Shown here: positions 18,640 to 27,254 of the stretch, in pieces | Numbering within the stretch: position 1 is the stretch's first letter | Layout of the letters: the number at the start of each line of letters is the position of its first letter | NCBI GenBank assembly: GCA_012523875.1 | Contig: JAAYSW010000029.1 | Coordinates: 1-34,948, forward strand | Direction of reading: 5' to 3' | Length of the DNA stretch: 34,948 bases | From: Clostridiales bacterium | GTDB taxonomy: Bacteria; Bacillota; Clostridia; Oscillospirales; Ruminococcaceae | Notes under the pieces: model-generated | Database searches by the model: none | What the model was told of the DNA's origin: nothing | Seen by the model: the letters and a program-made list of their open reading frames with translations, nothing else | Position numbers and translations under genes: made by a program

Positions 18640-20004
18640 TTACTTACCAATACAAAATCTTGAAAAAACCTCATTTAAGACTGTTTCCGACACCCTTTCA
18701 CCAGTAAGTTCCAATAAGTACGCTGCCGCTTCATCAAGTATAATTGTAATTGCATCTAACAATTCCCCCTGTTCTAAAGCATTTATGCTATCTAGAACTA
18801 GTTCTTCGGCCTTGGTAATGCAATTTTTCTGCCTTTCGTTAGCGATAATTCCTTTTTCAGCCTCAATATCTTCATGAAGAAACATCTCATTCACTGCATT
18901 TATAAGTCCTTCAATTCCTTCATTATTTTTCGCAGAAATTTCAACTATATATTTAAAATTTTCATTAATTAAATTTCTATCCAACGCTGATTTTTCGTCA
19001 ATTTTATTTATAACTGCAATTGATTTCCTATTCGATAATTTTTCAATTAATTTCAAATCTTCATCAGTAATTTCGCTAGAATTATCAAAAAGAGCAAGCA
19101 CCAAATCTGCCTCATCAATTCTTTTAAAAGCAAGGTTTACGCCAATACCCTCCACAATATCATCAGTTTTTCTTATCCCTGCCGTATCTGAAAGTCTAAG
19201 TTTTATCTCACCGAGTTGAACAGTTTCTTCAATAATATCCCTTGTTGTTCCAGCAACATCTGTGACAATACTTCTTTCAAAGCCACTCAAGCAATTCATT
19301 AGCGTCGATTTTCCCACATTAGGCTTACCAGAAATAACTGTATTTATGCCCTCACGAATAATCCTACCATAATCATATGTTTTGTTAGTTTCCACCAAGG
19401 ATTCATATATGCCTTTCAGCGTTTCCAATAAGTTTTCTGGGTCAACTTCTGGAATATCGTCCTCTGGAAAGTCTGCCCAAGCTGCTAAATCCCCTAAAAC
19501 TGATATAATTCTACGTTTAATTTTATCAATTCTCCTAAAAATAGCACCATCTTTTAAAGCAATGGCATATTTCAACTCACTTTTTCCACCCGCACTAATT
19601 AAATCAATAACAGCTTCAGCCTGCGTCAACGATAATTTTCCGTTAAGAAATGCTCTCTTTGTGAATTCACCAGCCTCTGCAGGCTTCGCACCGTTTTCAA
19701 AAATAAGCCTAAGTATTTTCTTGGTAATATAAACCCCACCATGGCATGAAATTTCCACAACATCCTCACCCGTATAGCTTTTAGGTGCCTTAAAAACTGA
19801 TAAAATAACCTCATCAACATGGGTATCTTCTCCATCCACCACAGCACCATGGGCACAGGTATAACCTTGCATCTCAGAAATTTTCTTGCCACTAGTAGAT
19901 CTAAAAATTTTCTCAGCTACTCCTATCGATTTTTCGCCTGAAATTCTTATAACAGAAATTCCTCCAACAGCATTTGGAGTAGAAATTGCAGCAATTGTAG
20001 GCAT
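18640..20004 (-). CDS. mnmE: tRNA modification GTPase MnmE
   Basis: 454 aa; DTIAAI-like N-terminus, GKPNVGKSTLMN, TDVAGTTRDIIEE, C-terminal FCIGK. Confidence 0.98.
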   Translation of the reverse strand: MPTIAAISTPNAVGGISVIRISGEKSIGVAEKIFRSTSGKKISEMQGYTCAHGAVVDGEDTHVDEVILSVFKAPKSYTGEDVVEISCHGGVYITKKILRLIFENGAKPAEAGEFTKRAFLNGKLSLTQAEAVIDLISAGGKSELKYAIALKDGAIFRRIDKIKRRIISVLGDLAAWADFPEDDIPEVDPENLLETLKGIYESLVETNKTYDYGRIIREGINTVISGKPNVGKSTLMNCLSGFERSIVTDVAGTTRDIIEETVQLGEIKLRLSDTAGIRKTDDIVEGIGVNLAFKRIDEADLVLALFDNSSEITDEDLKLIEKLSNRKSIAVINKIDEKSALDRNLINENFKYIVEISAKNNEGIEGLINAVNEMFLHEDIEAEKGIIANERQKNCITKAEELVLDSINALEQGELLDAITIILDEAAAYLLELTGERVSETVLNEVFSRFCIGK

Positions 20005-20046
20005 TTTTCCCTCCTATATTTTCACATAAATAAATATAAATTACAC

Positions 20047-20080
20047 AAAAGCACCTGTTTATGGTTAAAACAAGTGCTTT
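20047..20080 (-). terminator. Terminator-like hairpin downstream of jag
   Basis: - strand AAAGCACTTGTTT ... AAACAGGTGCTTTTG imperfect stem with short T-tract. Confidence 0.6.
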
Positions 20081-20102
20081 CACTCACTGAATAACTTTAT
20101 CA

Positions 20103-20873
20103 TTAAATATCAACTTTTCCATATAACCCCGAACCAATATCCTTATCAGGAATGGGTTTTTTATAATCTTTTTCAAAACTTGTTTTTAAATCAAGAGAAC
20201 GTGGCCCCTCCTGTTTTCTAGGATTATTTCTCTTTTCACCACGTGGTCTGTCTGGCTTCCTATTAACTGGATAAATTATAACTTTCCTAAACGGCTCCTC
20301 ACCGACAGAACGTGAATAAACTCCCTCAATTTCGGAAACAGTTGAATGGATAATTCTTCTTTCATAAGGATTCATTGGTTCTAAAGCTGATGAACGACCC
20401 TTTTTTAAAACGGAATTAGAAATTTTTGTAGCAAGTTCAATAATCGTATTCTTACGCTTTTCTCTATACCCACCGCTATCAAGCACGATTCTATGGTAAT
20501 TCTGGCTTCCCCTATTTGCAGCCATTGAAACTATATATTGAATTGCATCAAGAGTTTCTCCCCTTCTTCCAATAATTGCACCAACATCTTCACCCTCGAT
20601 ATTAATCGCTGTATTATCATCACTTTCCACAACATTAATATCATATGAAATCCCTAACTTGTCCAATATTTTCTTTAGATACTCAACAGCAATTTCGGTT
20701 TTCGTAGGATTATAAACAGCATTAATTCTTGCCTCACCTTTAAGCCTACCAAGAAAACCTTTTTTTGGTTCTTCAATAATTACATATGAAATCTTACTTT
20801 CTTCAACCCCAAAAGTTTGAACCGCTGCCTGTATAGCTTCCTCAACAGTTTTTCCTGTAAAAATCCCTTCCAT
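20103..20873 (-). CDS. jag: RNA-binding protein Jag/KhpB (Jag-N, KH, R3H)
   Basis: Likely start MEGIFTGKTVEEAI at 20873; GAIIGRRGETLDAIQYIVSMAAN KH motif, R3H-type C-terminus. Confidence 0.93.
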   Translation of the reverse strand: MEGIFTGKTVEEAIQAAVQTFGVEESKISYVIIEEPKKGFLGRLKGEARINAVYNPTKTEIAVEYLKKILDKLGISYDINVVESDDNTAINIEGEDVGAIIGRRGETLDAIQYIVSMAANRGSQNYHRIVLDSGGYREKRKNTIIELATKISNSVLKKGRSSALEPMNPYERRIIHSTVSEIEGVYSRSVGEEPFRKVIIYPVNRKPDRPRGEKRNNPRKQEGPRSLDLKTSFEKDYKKPIPDKDIGSGLYGKVDI

Positions 20874-20892
20874 AAAGCCTTCCTCCAATCTG

Positions 20893-22017
20893 CTAATCCT
20901 TATCGTCGCTTAGCTCATCACCGTATTTTTCAGCCATTCTTCTACGGGCATCCTTTAATAATTCACGATTATATGCATTAAGCTCTGAACGTGATAATCC
21001 TTCTGTTTCGTCAGAATAATTAACTCTATTTGAAGCTGAACCTTGGCTACCATTATTTTGCTGATTCATCAATTCCTGTTGCTCCAACATTTTTTGCATT
21101 AAGCCTGGTTTTCTTTTCTTTGCCTTTTCTTTTTCGATTGCAGAAACAATTTCAACTCGCTCGGGAGTAAAATAAACATCCAAAGCAATTGCCTGAATTA
21201 TTGCTACAATTGTAGATATTATCCAATAAAATCCAACCCCAGATGGAACTTTAAATGCAAACCAAACTGAGAAAACAGGCATTACATAAAGTAAAGCACT
21301 CATTGCCCCCATTGAAGGCATATCAGGAGTATTTTTTTTCTGTATCCTTTGTGTAATCAAAGTCATAACGAGCTGACTCACACCTGCAACTATGGGTATT
21401 AAGAATAGTAACACTGCTGTTTTATCCCAAACCTCAGGTTTAAATTGAGGTGTTGCACCCAAATCTATCCCCATAAACTTACTATTAAAACCTGAAAGTT
21501 TATCAAGAAAACCATTTACTGAGTTAAACTCGGCTTGATTATCTCTTACATAAGAAAGTATTTTCAATTCCTCACGCAAATCGTTTTTCATAAACATATC
21601 AGGAACTGATTTTGTAATAATATCTTTTGTCTTTTCTATTGTATTCCCACTAATTCTCAAGATATGCGAAAGAGGTTTATAAACAACATCTAATACACCA
21701 AAAAGAAATAAAAACTGTATAAGCATCGGCAAACAGCTTGCCATTGGATTTATCCCCTCTTGCTGTTGAAGCTTCATCTGTTCTTCTTGGATTCGCTGTG
21801 GATTATTTGCATATGCTTTTTTTATAGCTGCCATCTTTGGTGCTAAAGCCCTACTTCTGACGATATTTTTCTGTTGTTTAAAGTTCATAGGAAACATAAT
21901 AATTCTAGTAATAATTGTAAATAAAATAATTGATATTCCATAATTCTTTACAACTGAATATATTCCCCACATTATTAAACCAAAGGGTTTACCTATAATT
22001 GTATATATTGTATTCAT
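20893..22017 (-). CDS. yidC: Membrane protein insertase YidC/OxaA
   Basis: Start MNTIYTIIGKPFG at 22017 preceded by GGAGG; NYGISIILFTIITRIIMFPMNFKQQ, QEGINPMASCLPMLIQ. Confidence 0.95.
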   Translation of the reverse strand: MNTIYTIIGKPFGLIMWGIYSVVKNYGISIILFTIITRIIMFPMNFKQQKNIVRSRALAPKMAAIKKAYANNPQRIQEEQMKLQQQEGINPMASCLPMLIQFLFLFGVLDVVYKPLSHILRISGNTIEKTKDIITKSVPDMFMKNDLREELKILSYVRDNQAEFNSVNGFLDKLSGFNSKFMGIDLGATPQFKPEVWDKTAVLLFLIPIVAGVSQLVMTLITQRIQKKNTPDMPSMGAMSALLYVMPVFSVWFAFKVPSGVGFYWIISTIVAIIQAIALDVYFTPERVEIVSAIEKEKAKKRKPGLMQKMLEQQELMNQQNNGSQGSASNRVNYSDETEGLSRSELNAYNRELLKDARRRMAEKYGDELSDDKD

Positions 22018-22042
22018 TAAATCCTCCAAAGGTTACATTAGA

Positions 22043-22285
22043 TTATTTATTTTTATGCTTAAAGAAGTGGAATTCGTCAGGAACATAATCGATTCCTCCA
22101 ATATTCCATGGATTGCATCTTATAAGCCTATAAAAAGCAAGCCACAAGCCCCTAAAAACACCAAATTTTTGAAAAGCTTGCACAGCATAAGCTGAACAAG
22201 TCGGATAAAACCGACAACAAGGTGGTTTTAGCGGTGATATAAATTTCTGGTAACCCTTTATAAACAAAATAAATATTTTTTTCAT
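22043..22285 (-). CDS. yidD: Membrane protein insertion efficiency factor YidD
   Basis: 80 aa; [45 protein letters not shown]. Confidence 0.97.
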   Translation of the reverse strand: MKKIFILFIKGYQKFISPLKPPCCRFYPTCSAYAVQAFQKFGVFRGLWLAFYRLIRCNPWNIGGIDYVPDEFHFFKHKNK

Positions 22286-22293
22286 AATTTATT

Positions 22294-22638
22294 TTAATTC
22301 TCAACAGCTTTAACAATCTCTCTAATTGCCCTATTTGACAAATAATTATTAACGATACCCAATTTTGTATCAGGAAGACAATTCCTAGCAACAATAACTA
22401 TATCAATCCCAATTGGCATCTTCAATTCATTTTCTCGGTAAATTTGCCTAATAATTCGTTTAGCACGGTTTCTTCTAACGGCATTACCTACCTTTTTTCC
22501 AGCAGTAATACCAAGTCTATTATAAGATAAATTATTTTTTCTTACATAGATAACAAGCCATTTAGAAATTATAGGTTTTCCTTTTTTATATAGCAAAAGG
22601 AAAATTTTATTATTATTTAATATTTCTGTATATAACAT
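22294..22638 (-). CDS. rnpA: Ribonuclease P protein component
   Basis: KKVGNAVRRNRAKRIIRQIYR signature; located next to rpmH and yidD. Confidence 0.95.
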   Translation of the reverse strand: MLYTEILNNNKIFLLLYKKGKPIISKWLVIYVRKNNLSYNRLGITAGKKVGNAVRRNRAKRIIRQIYRENELKMPIGIDIVIVARNCLPDTKLGIVNNYLSNRAIREIVKAVEN

Positions 22639-22667
22639 AATCACAATTTTTCTGATATATTTTTGTA

Positions 22668-22687
22668 GGCGTGTTCAAAGACACGCC
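22668..22687. other. Hairpin in the rpmH-rnpA intergenic region
   Basis: GGCGTGT-TCAAAG-ACACGCC perfect 7-bp stem. Confidence 0.6.
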
Positions 22688-22753
22688 TTATTTGAGCATA
22701 AGTTTTAATCCTCTAAAATATCACAGGATTTACTAATAAAATAAAGTACAAAA

Positions 22754-22770
22754 GACCACAAGAAGTGGTC
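22754..22770 (-). terminator. Hairpin immediately downstream of rpmH, weak terminator or processing site
   Basis: GACCAC-AAGAA-GTGGTC; - strand followed by TTTTGTACTTTATTTT. Confidence 0.5.
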
Positions 22771-22778
22771 ATACTTGA

Positions 22779-22913
22779 TTAATGTGAGAGTCTAGCTCTG
22801 CCTCTAGCTCTTCTGCGAGCTAAAACCTTGCGACCGCTTTTTTTAGACATTCTCTTTAAAAAACCATGCTCTCTTTTTCTATGCAATTTCTTTGGCTGAT
22901 AAGTTCTTTTCAT
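22779..22913 (-). CDS. rpmH: 50S ribosomal protein L34
   Basis: Read directly: [44 protein letters not shown]. Absent from ORF track because of size. Confidence 0.98.
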   Translation of the reverse strand: MKRTYQPKKLHRKREHGFLKRMSKKSGRKVLARRRARGRARLSH

Positions 22914-23147
22914 AACCTTAAAGCCCCCTTTCACAAAACTAACTAGATTTTAATACTTGGGTATATTAATACATCATCAATTTCTATTTTAAATATAAGT
23001 AAATACAATGTTGTATGCGTACAACCCTACAAAGTAGATTATATACTAATAAATCTTACATGTCAAGCAATTTATAAAATATTTTCTCAAAAATAAGTTA
23101 TAATTATTCTATTTCATAAAACTTATTATTTTTATAGCAGTTGATTA

Positions 23148-23184
23148 TAATTTTCAACATTTATTTATTTAATGTTGAAAATTA
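23148..23184. repeat. 14-bp perfect inverted repeat TAATTTTCAACATT / AATGTTGAAAATTA, possible DnaA-box pair or operator upstream of dnaA
   Basis: Direct reading; arms 23148-23161 and 23171-23184, 9-bp spacer. Confidence 0.75.
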
Positions 23185-23391
23185 CTCTTGCAAATCTATA
23201 CTTTATATGATATAATAAATATGATTTTATAATAAGTAAGTTGTATATTTCAATAGCTATTTTTTATTCGCTTTTTGATCATATTCTCTACTTAATTCTT
23301 TTTTTTTTTGTTTTTTATTGACTTATTATATATTATAATACTTAGGTTTCGTTACATATTATTTGGATTTCGGTTTTAAGGAGGCAAGGGT

Positions 23392-24753
23392 ATGAATTCC
23401 TTTGAGGATGTATTTGAACATGTAAAAAAATATTGCATCGATGTTGGGGATATCGGTGAGGTTGCTTTGAAACTTTGGATTAATGCATTAGAACCCCAAG
23501 AACTTAATGGTTCCGACGCAATCTTCCATGTCCAGTCGGACTTTCAAAAAGGTGTTATTATTAATAATTATGAAAAGCTTCTTAAAGAGGCTTTTAAAAC
23601 CATACTTGGGTTTGATATAAATTTAATTATTATCACAAAAACAGAAGAACCTGTTAACCATCAGGTTGATTTCGAGGAGATTGAACAAAAGCATCTTCAG
23701 CTTGAAAAAAGTTTTGAAACTGCTGAGTATGATTACACTTTCGATACTTTCATAGTAGGTCGCTCCAATGAATTTGCATATGCTGCTTGTACCGCTGTTG
23801 CAAAGGATGCTTCTAAAGGAAGTACATATAATCCTCTTTTTATTCATGGACCTTCGGGGCTTGGTAAAACTCATCTTATTACCGCAATTGCAAATGAAAT
23901 GAGAAAAAATAATTCTGCCCTAAATATTATTTATGTAAGTGGTGAGGCTTTCGCTAATGAACTTATTGATGCAATTAAAATGAGAAAAGATACCACACAA
24001 TTCCATGATAAATACCGTAATGCTGATGTTCTTCTTGTCGATGATGTTCAGTTTATTGCTGGAAAAGAAAGTACCCAAGAGGAATTTTTCCATACATTTA
24101 ATAAGCTTCATCAACAGGGAAGACAAATTGTTTTGACTTCGGACAAACCACCGAAAGATATTAAAACTCTTGCAGAAAGAATTCGTTCTCGATTTGAAGG
24201 AGGACTTATTGCTGACGTTTCAACTCCAGATTATGAAACAAGAATTGCCATTATAAAAAGAAAAGCTGAACTTCTTGAGTTGAATATTCCTCATGAGGTC
24301 GCTGAATTTATTGCAAATAGGCTTAAAACTAATATTAGGCAACTTGAGGGAGCAGTAAAAAAACTGAAAGCCCTTAAACATCTTGCGGGAAGTCAACCAT
24401 CTATTTCCATGGCACAAAGCGTTATTCGTGACATTTTAAATGATGATCAACCTATTCCAATTACTGTTGAAAAAATTATAGCTGAGGTTTCCAATGTTTA
24501 TGGAGTGTCTCCTGAGGATATTCGCTCTAGTAAGCGTTCATCACAGATTTCAAACGCAAGAAAAGTTGCTATTTATGTTGTTCGTGAGATTACACAGATG
24601 CCACTTCAATCAATTGGACTTGAATTCGGTGGACGTGACCACTCTACTATAGTATATGCGATTAATAATATAACAGCGGGGATAAAAAAGGATTCTAATT
24701 TAAAGGAACTTGTTGAGGATATTATTAAAAATATTAGAGATAAGGGAAAATAA
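23392..24753 (+). CDS. dnaA: Chromosomal replication initiator protein DnaA
   Basis: 453 aa; FIHGPSGLGKTHL, VLLVDDVQFIAGKESTQEEFFHTFN, FGGRDHSTIVYA; AGGAGG upstream. Confidence 0.99.
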   Translation: MNSFEDVFEHVKKYCIDVGDIGEVALKLWINALEPQELNGSDAIFHVQSDFQKGVIINNYEKLLKEAFKTILGFDINLIIITKTEEPVNHQVDFEEIEQKHLQLEKSFETAEYDYTFDTFIVGRSNEFAYAACTAVAKDASKGSTYNPLFIHGPSGLGKTHLITAIANEMRKNNSALNIIYVSGEAFANELIDAIKMRKDTTQFHDKYRNADVLLVDDVQFIAGKESTQEEFFHTFNKLHQQGRQIVLTSDKPPKDIKTLAERIRSRFEGGLIADVSTPDYETRIAIIKRKAELLELNIPHEVAEFIANRLKTNIRQLEGAVKKLKALKHLAGSQPSISMAQSVIRDILNDDQPIPITVEKIIAEVSNVYGVSPEDIRSSKRSSQISNARKVAIYVVREITQMPLQSIGLEFGGRDHSTIVYAINNITAGIKKDSNLKELVEDIIKNIRDKGK

Positions 24754-24771
24754 AGATAAAAAGGATGTCGA

Positions 24772-25278
24772 ATGAACGAATTTCATAATAGTTTTGGGGA
24801 AATTGTACTATCTGTTTTATTTATTTTATTCGTCTTTTATATCATTTATAGGATATATAGATGGCTTAAACCCACGCCTTTACCATATGTAAAAAAAACA
24901 CTTCTAAGTAAGAATGAGTTAAGGTTTTACGAAAAACTTAGACAAATTACAAAAAAATATGATGTACACATTTTAAGTAAAATTAGGATGGCGGACATTG
25001 TTGAGGTAAAAAAAGGTCTAAAGCGTGAGGAATGGAGTAAATATTTTAATAAAATCAAGTCAAAGCATGTTGATTTTGCTCTTGCTGAACCAGATACCTT
25101 AGAAATTCTGGTACTTATTGAACTTGATGATAAATCTCATGCCCAAAAGGATAGGATTGAGAGGGATATTTTTGTTGATAAGGTCTATTCAGTTACCAAT
25201 ATTCCCATTATACATACCTATGGGAATGATATGGAAACGCTTGAACAGCTAATTGATACTATATTAGAAACAGTCTAG
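24772..25278 (+). CDS. Membrane-anchored DUF2726-domain protein (restriction-endonuclease-fold-like)
   Basis: 168 aa; N-terminal TM VLSVLFILFVFYIIYRIY, then LLSKNELRFYEKL, KHVDFALAEPDTLEILVLIELDDKSHAQKDRIERDIFVDKV characteristic of DUF2726. Confidence 0.8.
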   Translation: MNEFHNSFGEIVLSVLFILFVFYIIYRIYRWLKPTPLPYVKKTLLSKNELRFYEKLRQITKKYDVHILSKIRMADIVEVKKGLKREEWSKYFNKIKSKHVDFALAEPDTLEILVLIELDDKSHAQKDRIERDIFVDKVYSVTNIPIIHTYGNDMETLEQLIDTILETV

Positions 25279-25365
25279 CACCCTCTATATATAGTATAAA
25301 AAGATAATTCTGGTAAATAATATATAATTATGTTATAGTTTCTTTTAACAAGATACAACACTCAC

Positions 25366-25707
25366 TTTCAACAATGTTGTTAAATAATCAACCTTTCAAC
25401 AACACTTTCAACATATGTTGAAAACTCCAAAACAGGCTTGACCTTTGCAATATAGAAACTTAATCATTTATTTTTTAAAATTTAAACAGTTTTTAATATT
25501 AATATTTTCACAGCTTGTTAAATGTTGAAAACTATAACTCGCACTTTCCACAAAACTTTCAAGAAACTTTCCTTTTCAACAGAAGTTTTTTCAACAGATT
25601 AAACACAAAATTTATCTTTTAACATATCCACATTTTCTCCTAATTCCATTGTTGATGAACTAACACTGGCTGTTACGTGGTTTTGTGCTGGTTTCAAGTT
25701 TTCCACA
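25366..25707. repeat. Cluster of DnaA-box-like 9-mers in oriC: TTTCAACA-type (25366, 25394, 25406, 25415-, 25522-, 25573, 25588) and closer-to-consensus TTTCCACAA (25545), ATATCCACA (25624), TTTTCCACA (25699)
   Basis: Direct reading against TTATCCACA; located between dnaA and dnaN. Confidence 0.75.
25406..25423. repeat. 18-bp perfect palindrome TTTCAACATATGTTGAAA in oriC
   Basis: Direct reading. Confidence 0.9.
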
Positions 25708-25770
25708 GCCCCTACTACTACTACTATCTTAATATATATATATATTATTATTTATATATAATAAACCTTT
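25699..25770. other. oriC: oriC basal unwinding region: DnaA box TTTTCCACA, GCCC, five CTA triplets (DnaA-trios on the other strand), then AT-rich DUE
   Basis: TTTTCCACAGCCCCTACTACTACTACTATCTTAATATATATATATATTATTATTTATATATAATAAA; same architecture as the B. subtilis BUS. Confidence 0.88.
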
Positions 25771-25891
25771 TTTAATTTTCTCCTTTTGTTAAAAGGCTTT
25801 GCCAATAAGAAAGTTACAATTAGTATAATTTAAAGTTTTACTAATTGTATAATCAAATATAATATTAAAATAATAGAGAGGATTTACAAAG

Positions 25892-26989
25892 ATGAAATTC
25901 AGTTGCGATAAAACAAAAATATGTGAGGCTATTAATAATGTTTCAAAAGCAGTTGCAATTAAATCAACTATGCCTGCTTTAGAAGGTATTAAATTAGTGT
26001 TGTCAAACAATATACTGGAGCTTACTGGTTATGATTTAGAAATAGGTATAAGAACACAAATACAAGTTAAATCTGAAGATTCAGGAGAATATGTAATAAA
26101 TGCAAGACTTTTTAGTGAAATTACAAAACGTATGCCCGATGGGGAACTCCTATTCTTTATAGATGAAAATCTTAATGTAAGAATTTCTAGCGGGGTAACT
26201 GAATATGATATTTCTGCTTATTCATCTGATGAATATCCAGATTTACCTACTATGGAAAATGAAAAGCAATTTAATATTACTCAAAGTGTATTTAAAAGCA
26301 TGATTAACCAAACTATATTTGCCGTTTCTACAGTTGATAATAAACCTATTCTAACTGGCGAATTATTTGATATTGAAGATGGTGTTTTTAACCTTGTTGC
26401 AATTGATGGATATAGGCTTGCTATAAGAACTGAAAATATAAATTGTAGTGAAAAGTTTTATTTCGTAGTACCCTCAAAGGCTTTAAACGAAATTGCAAGG
26501 TTACTTAAAGATGATGAAGATTTATGTAATGTTTTTGTAAGTGATAGGCATATTATGTTTGATATTAATGGTTATTACTTCTTCTCTAGGCTACTTGAAG
26601 GAGATTTCCATAATTATAAAACAAGTTTATTTAATGATTTTAAAACTGAAGTAATTGTTAAAACAAGGGATTTCCTTAATAGCCTTGAGCGATGCTCCTT
26701 GCTAATAAGTGAAAAACATAAGGCTGCTGTTAAATGTAATTTTAATACAAGTGAAATGCAAATTGATTGTAAAACTGCTATAGGTAAGGTAAGTGATGAG
26801 ATTAAACTTGACCTAAATGGCGACCCTGTTCTTATAGCTTTCAATAATAAATATATTATGGATGCTCTTAAAGCATCAGAAAGTGATAAGGTAAAAATCC
26901 ATATGAATGGTTCAAATAGACCGATAAAGATATTGCCAATGCAGGGGGATAGCTATACATTTTTGCTGATGCCTGTTGCATTAAAATAA
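25892..26989 (+). CDS. dnaN: DNA polymerase III beta sliding clamp
   Basis: 365 aa; MKFSCDKTKICEAINNVSKAV, LEGIKLVL, C-terminal TFLLMPVALK. Confidence 0.97.
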   Translation: MKFSCDKTKICEAINNVSKAVAIKSTMPALEGIKLVLSNNILELTGYDLEIGIRTQIQVKSEDSGEYVINARLFSEITKRMPDGELLFFIDENLNVRISSGVTEYDISAYSSDEYPDLPTMENEKQFNITQSVFKSMINQTIFAVSTVDNKPILTGELFDIEDGVFNLVAIDGYRLAIRTENINCSEKFYFVVPSKALNEIARLLKDDEDLCNVFVSDRHIMFDINGYYFFSRLLEGDFHNYKTSLFNDFKTEVIVKTRDFLNSLERCSLLISEKHKAAVKCNFNTSEMQIDCKTAIGKVSDEIKLDLNGDPVLIAFNNKYIMDALKASESDKVKIHMNGSNRPIKILPMQGDSYTFLLMPVALK

Positions 26990-27031
26990 TATACTAAAAT
27001 CTATTTTATATTAGATTATTGGAGGTTTTTT

Positions 27032-27253
27032 ATGAGTAAAAGGGAAATTATGAATGTTAAAATTAAAACTGAATTTATAAAATTAGATTCACTGCTTAAA
27101 TATTCAGGGATTGCCGAAACAGGTGGTTTTGCTAAGGATTTTATTATAAACGAAGAAGTTACAGTAAATGGTGAAATTTGTACTATGAGAGGAAAAAAAA
27201 TAAGACCCGATGATATTGTTTGTTTTAAAAATTATGAATTGCATGTGAGTTAA
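27032..27253 (+). CDS. yaaA: S4-domain RNA-binding protein (YaaA type)
   Basis: 73 aa; [46 protein letters not shown] between dnaN and recF. Confidence 0.92.
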   Translation: MSKREIMNVKIKTEFIKLDSLLKYSGIAETGGFAKDFIINEEVTVNGEICTMRGKKIRPDDIVCFKNYELHVS

Positions 27254-27254
27254 T

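Noticed and set aside
18356-18877. 173-aa + strand ORF
   Set aside because: Antisense to mnmG/mnmE, both strongly conserved; no independent evidence.
22152-22394. 80-aa - strand ORF overlapping yidD and rnpA
   Set aside because: Alternative frame of two recognised genes.
23300-23320. Poly-T tract upstream of dnaA as a terminator
   Set aside because: No GC stem precedes it; ordinary AT-rich intergenic DNA.
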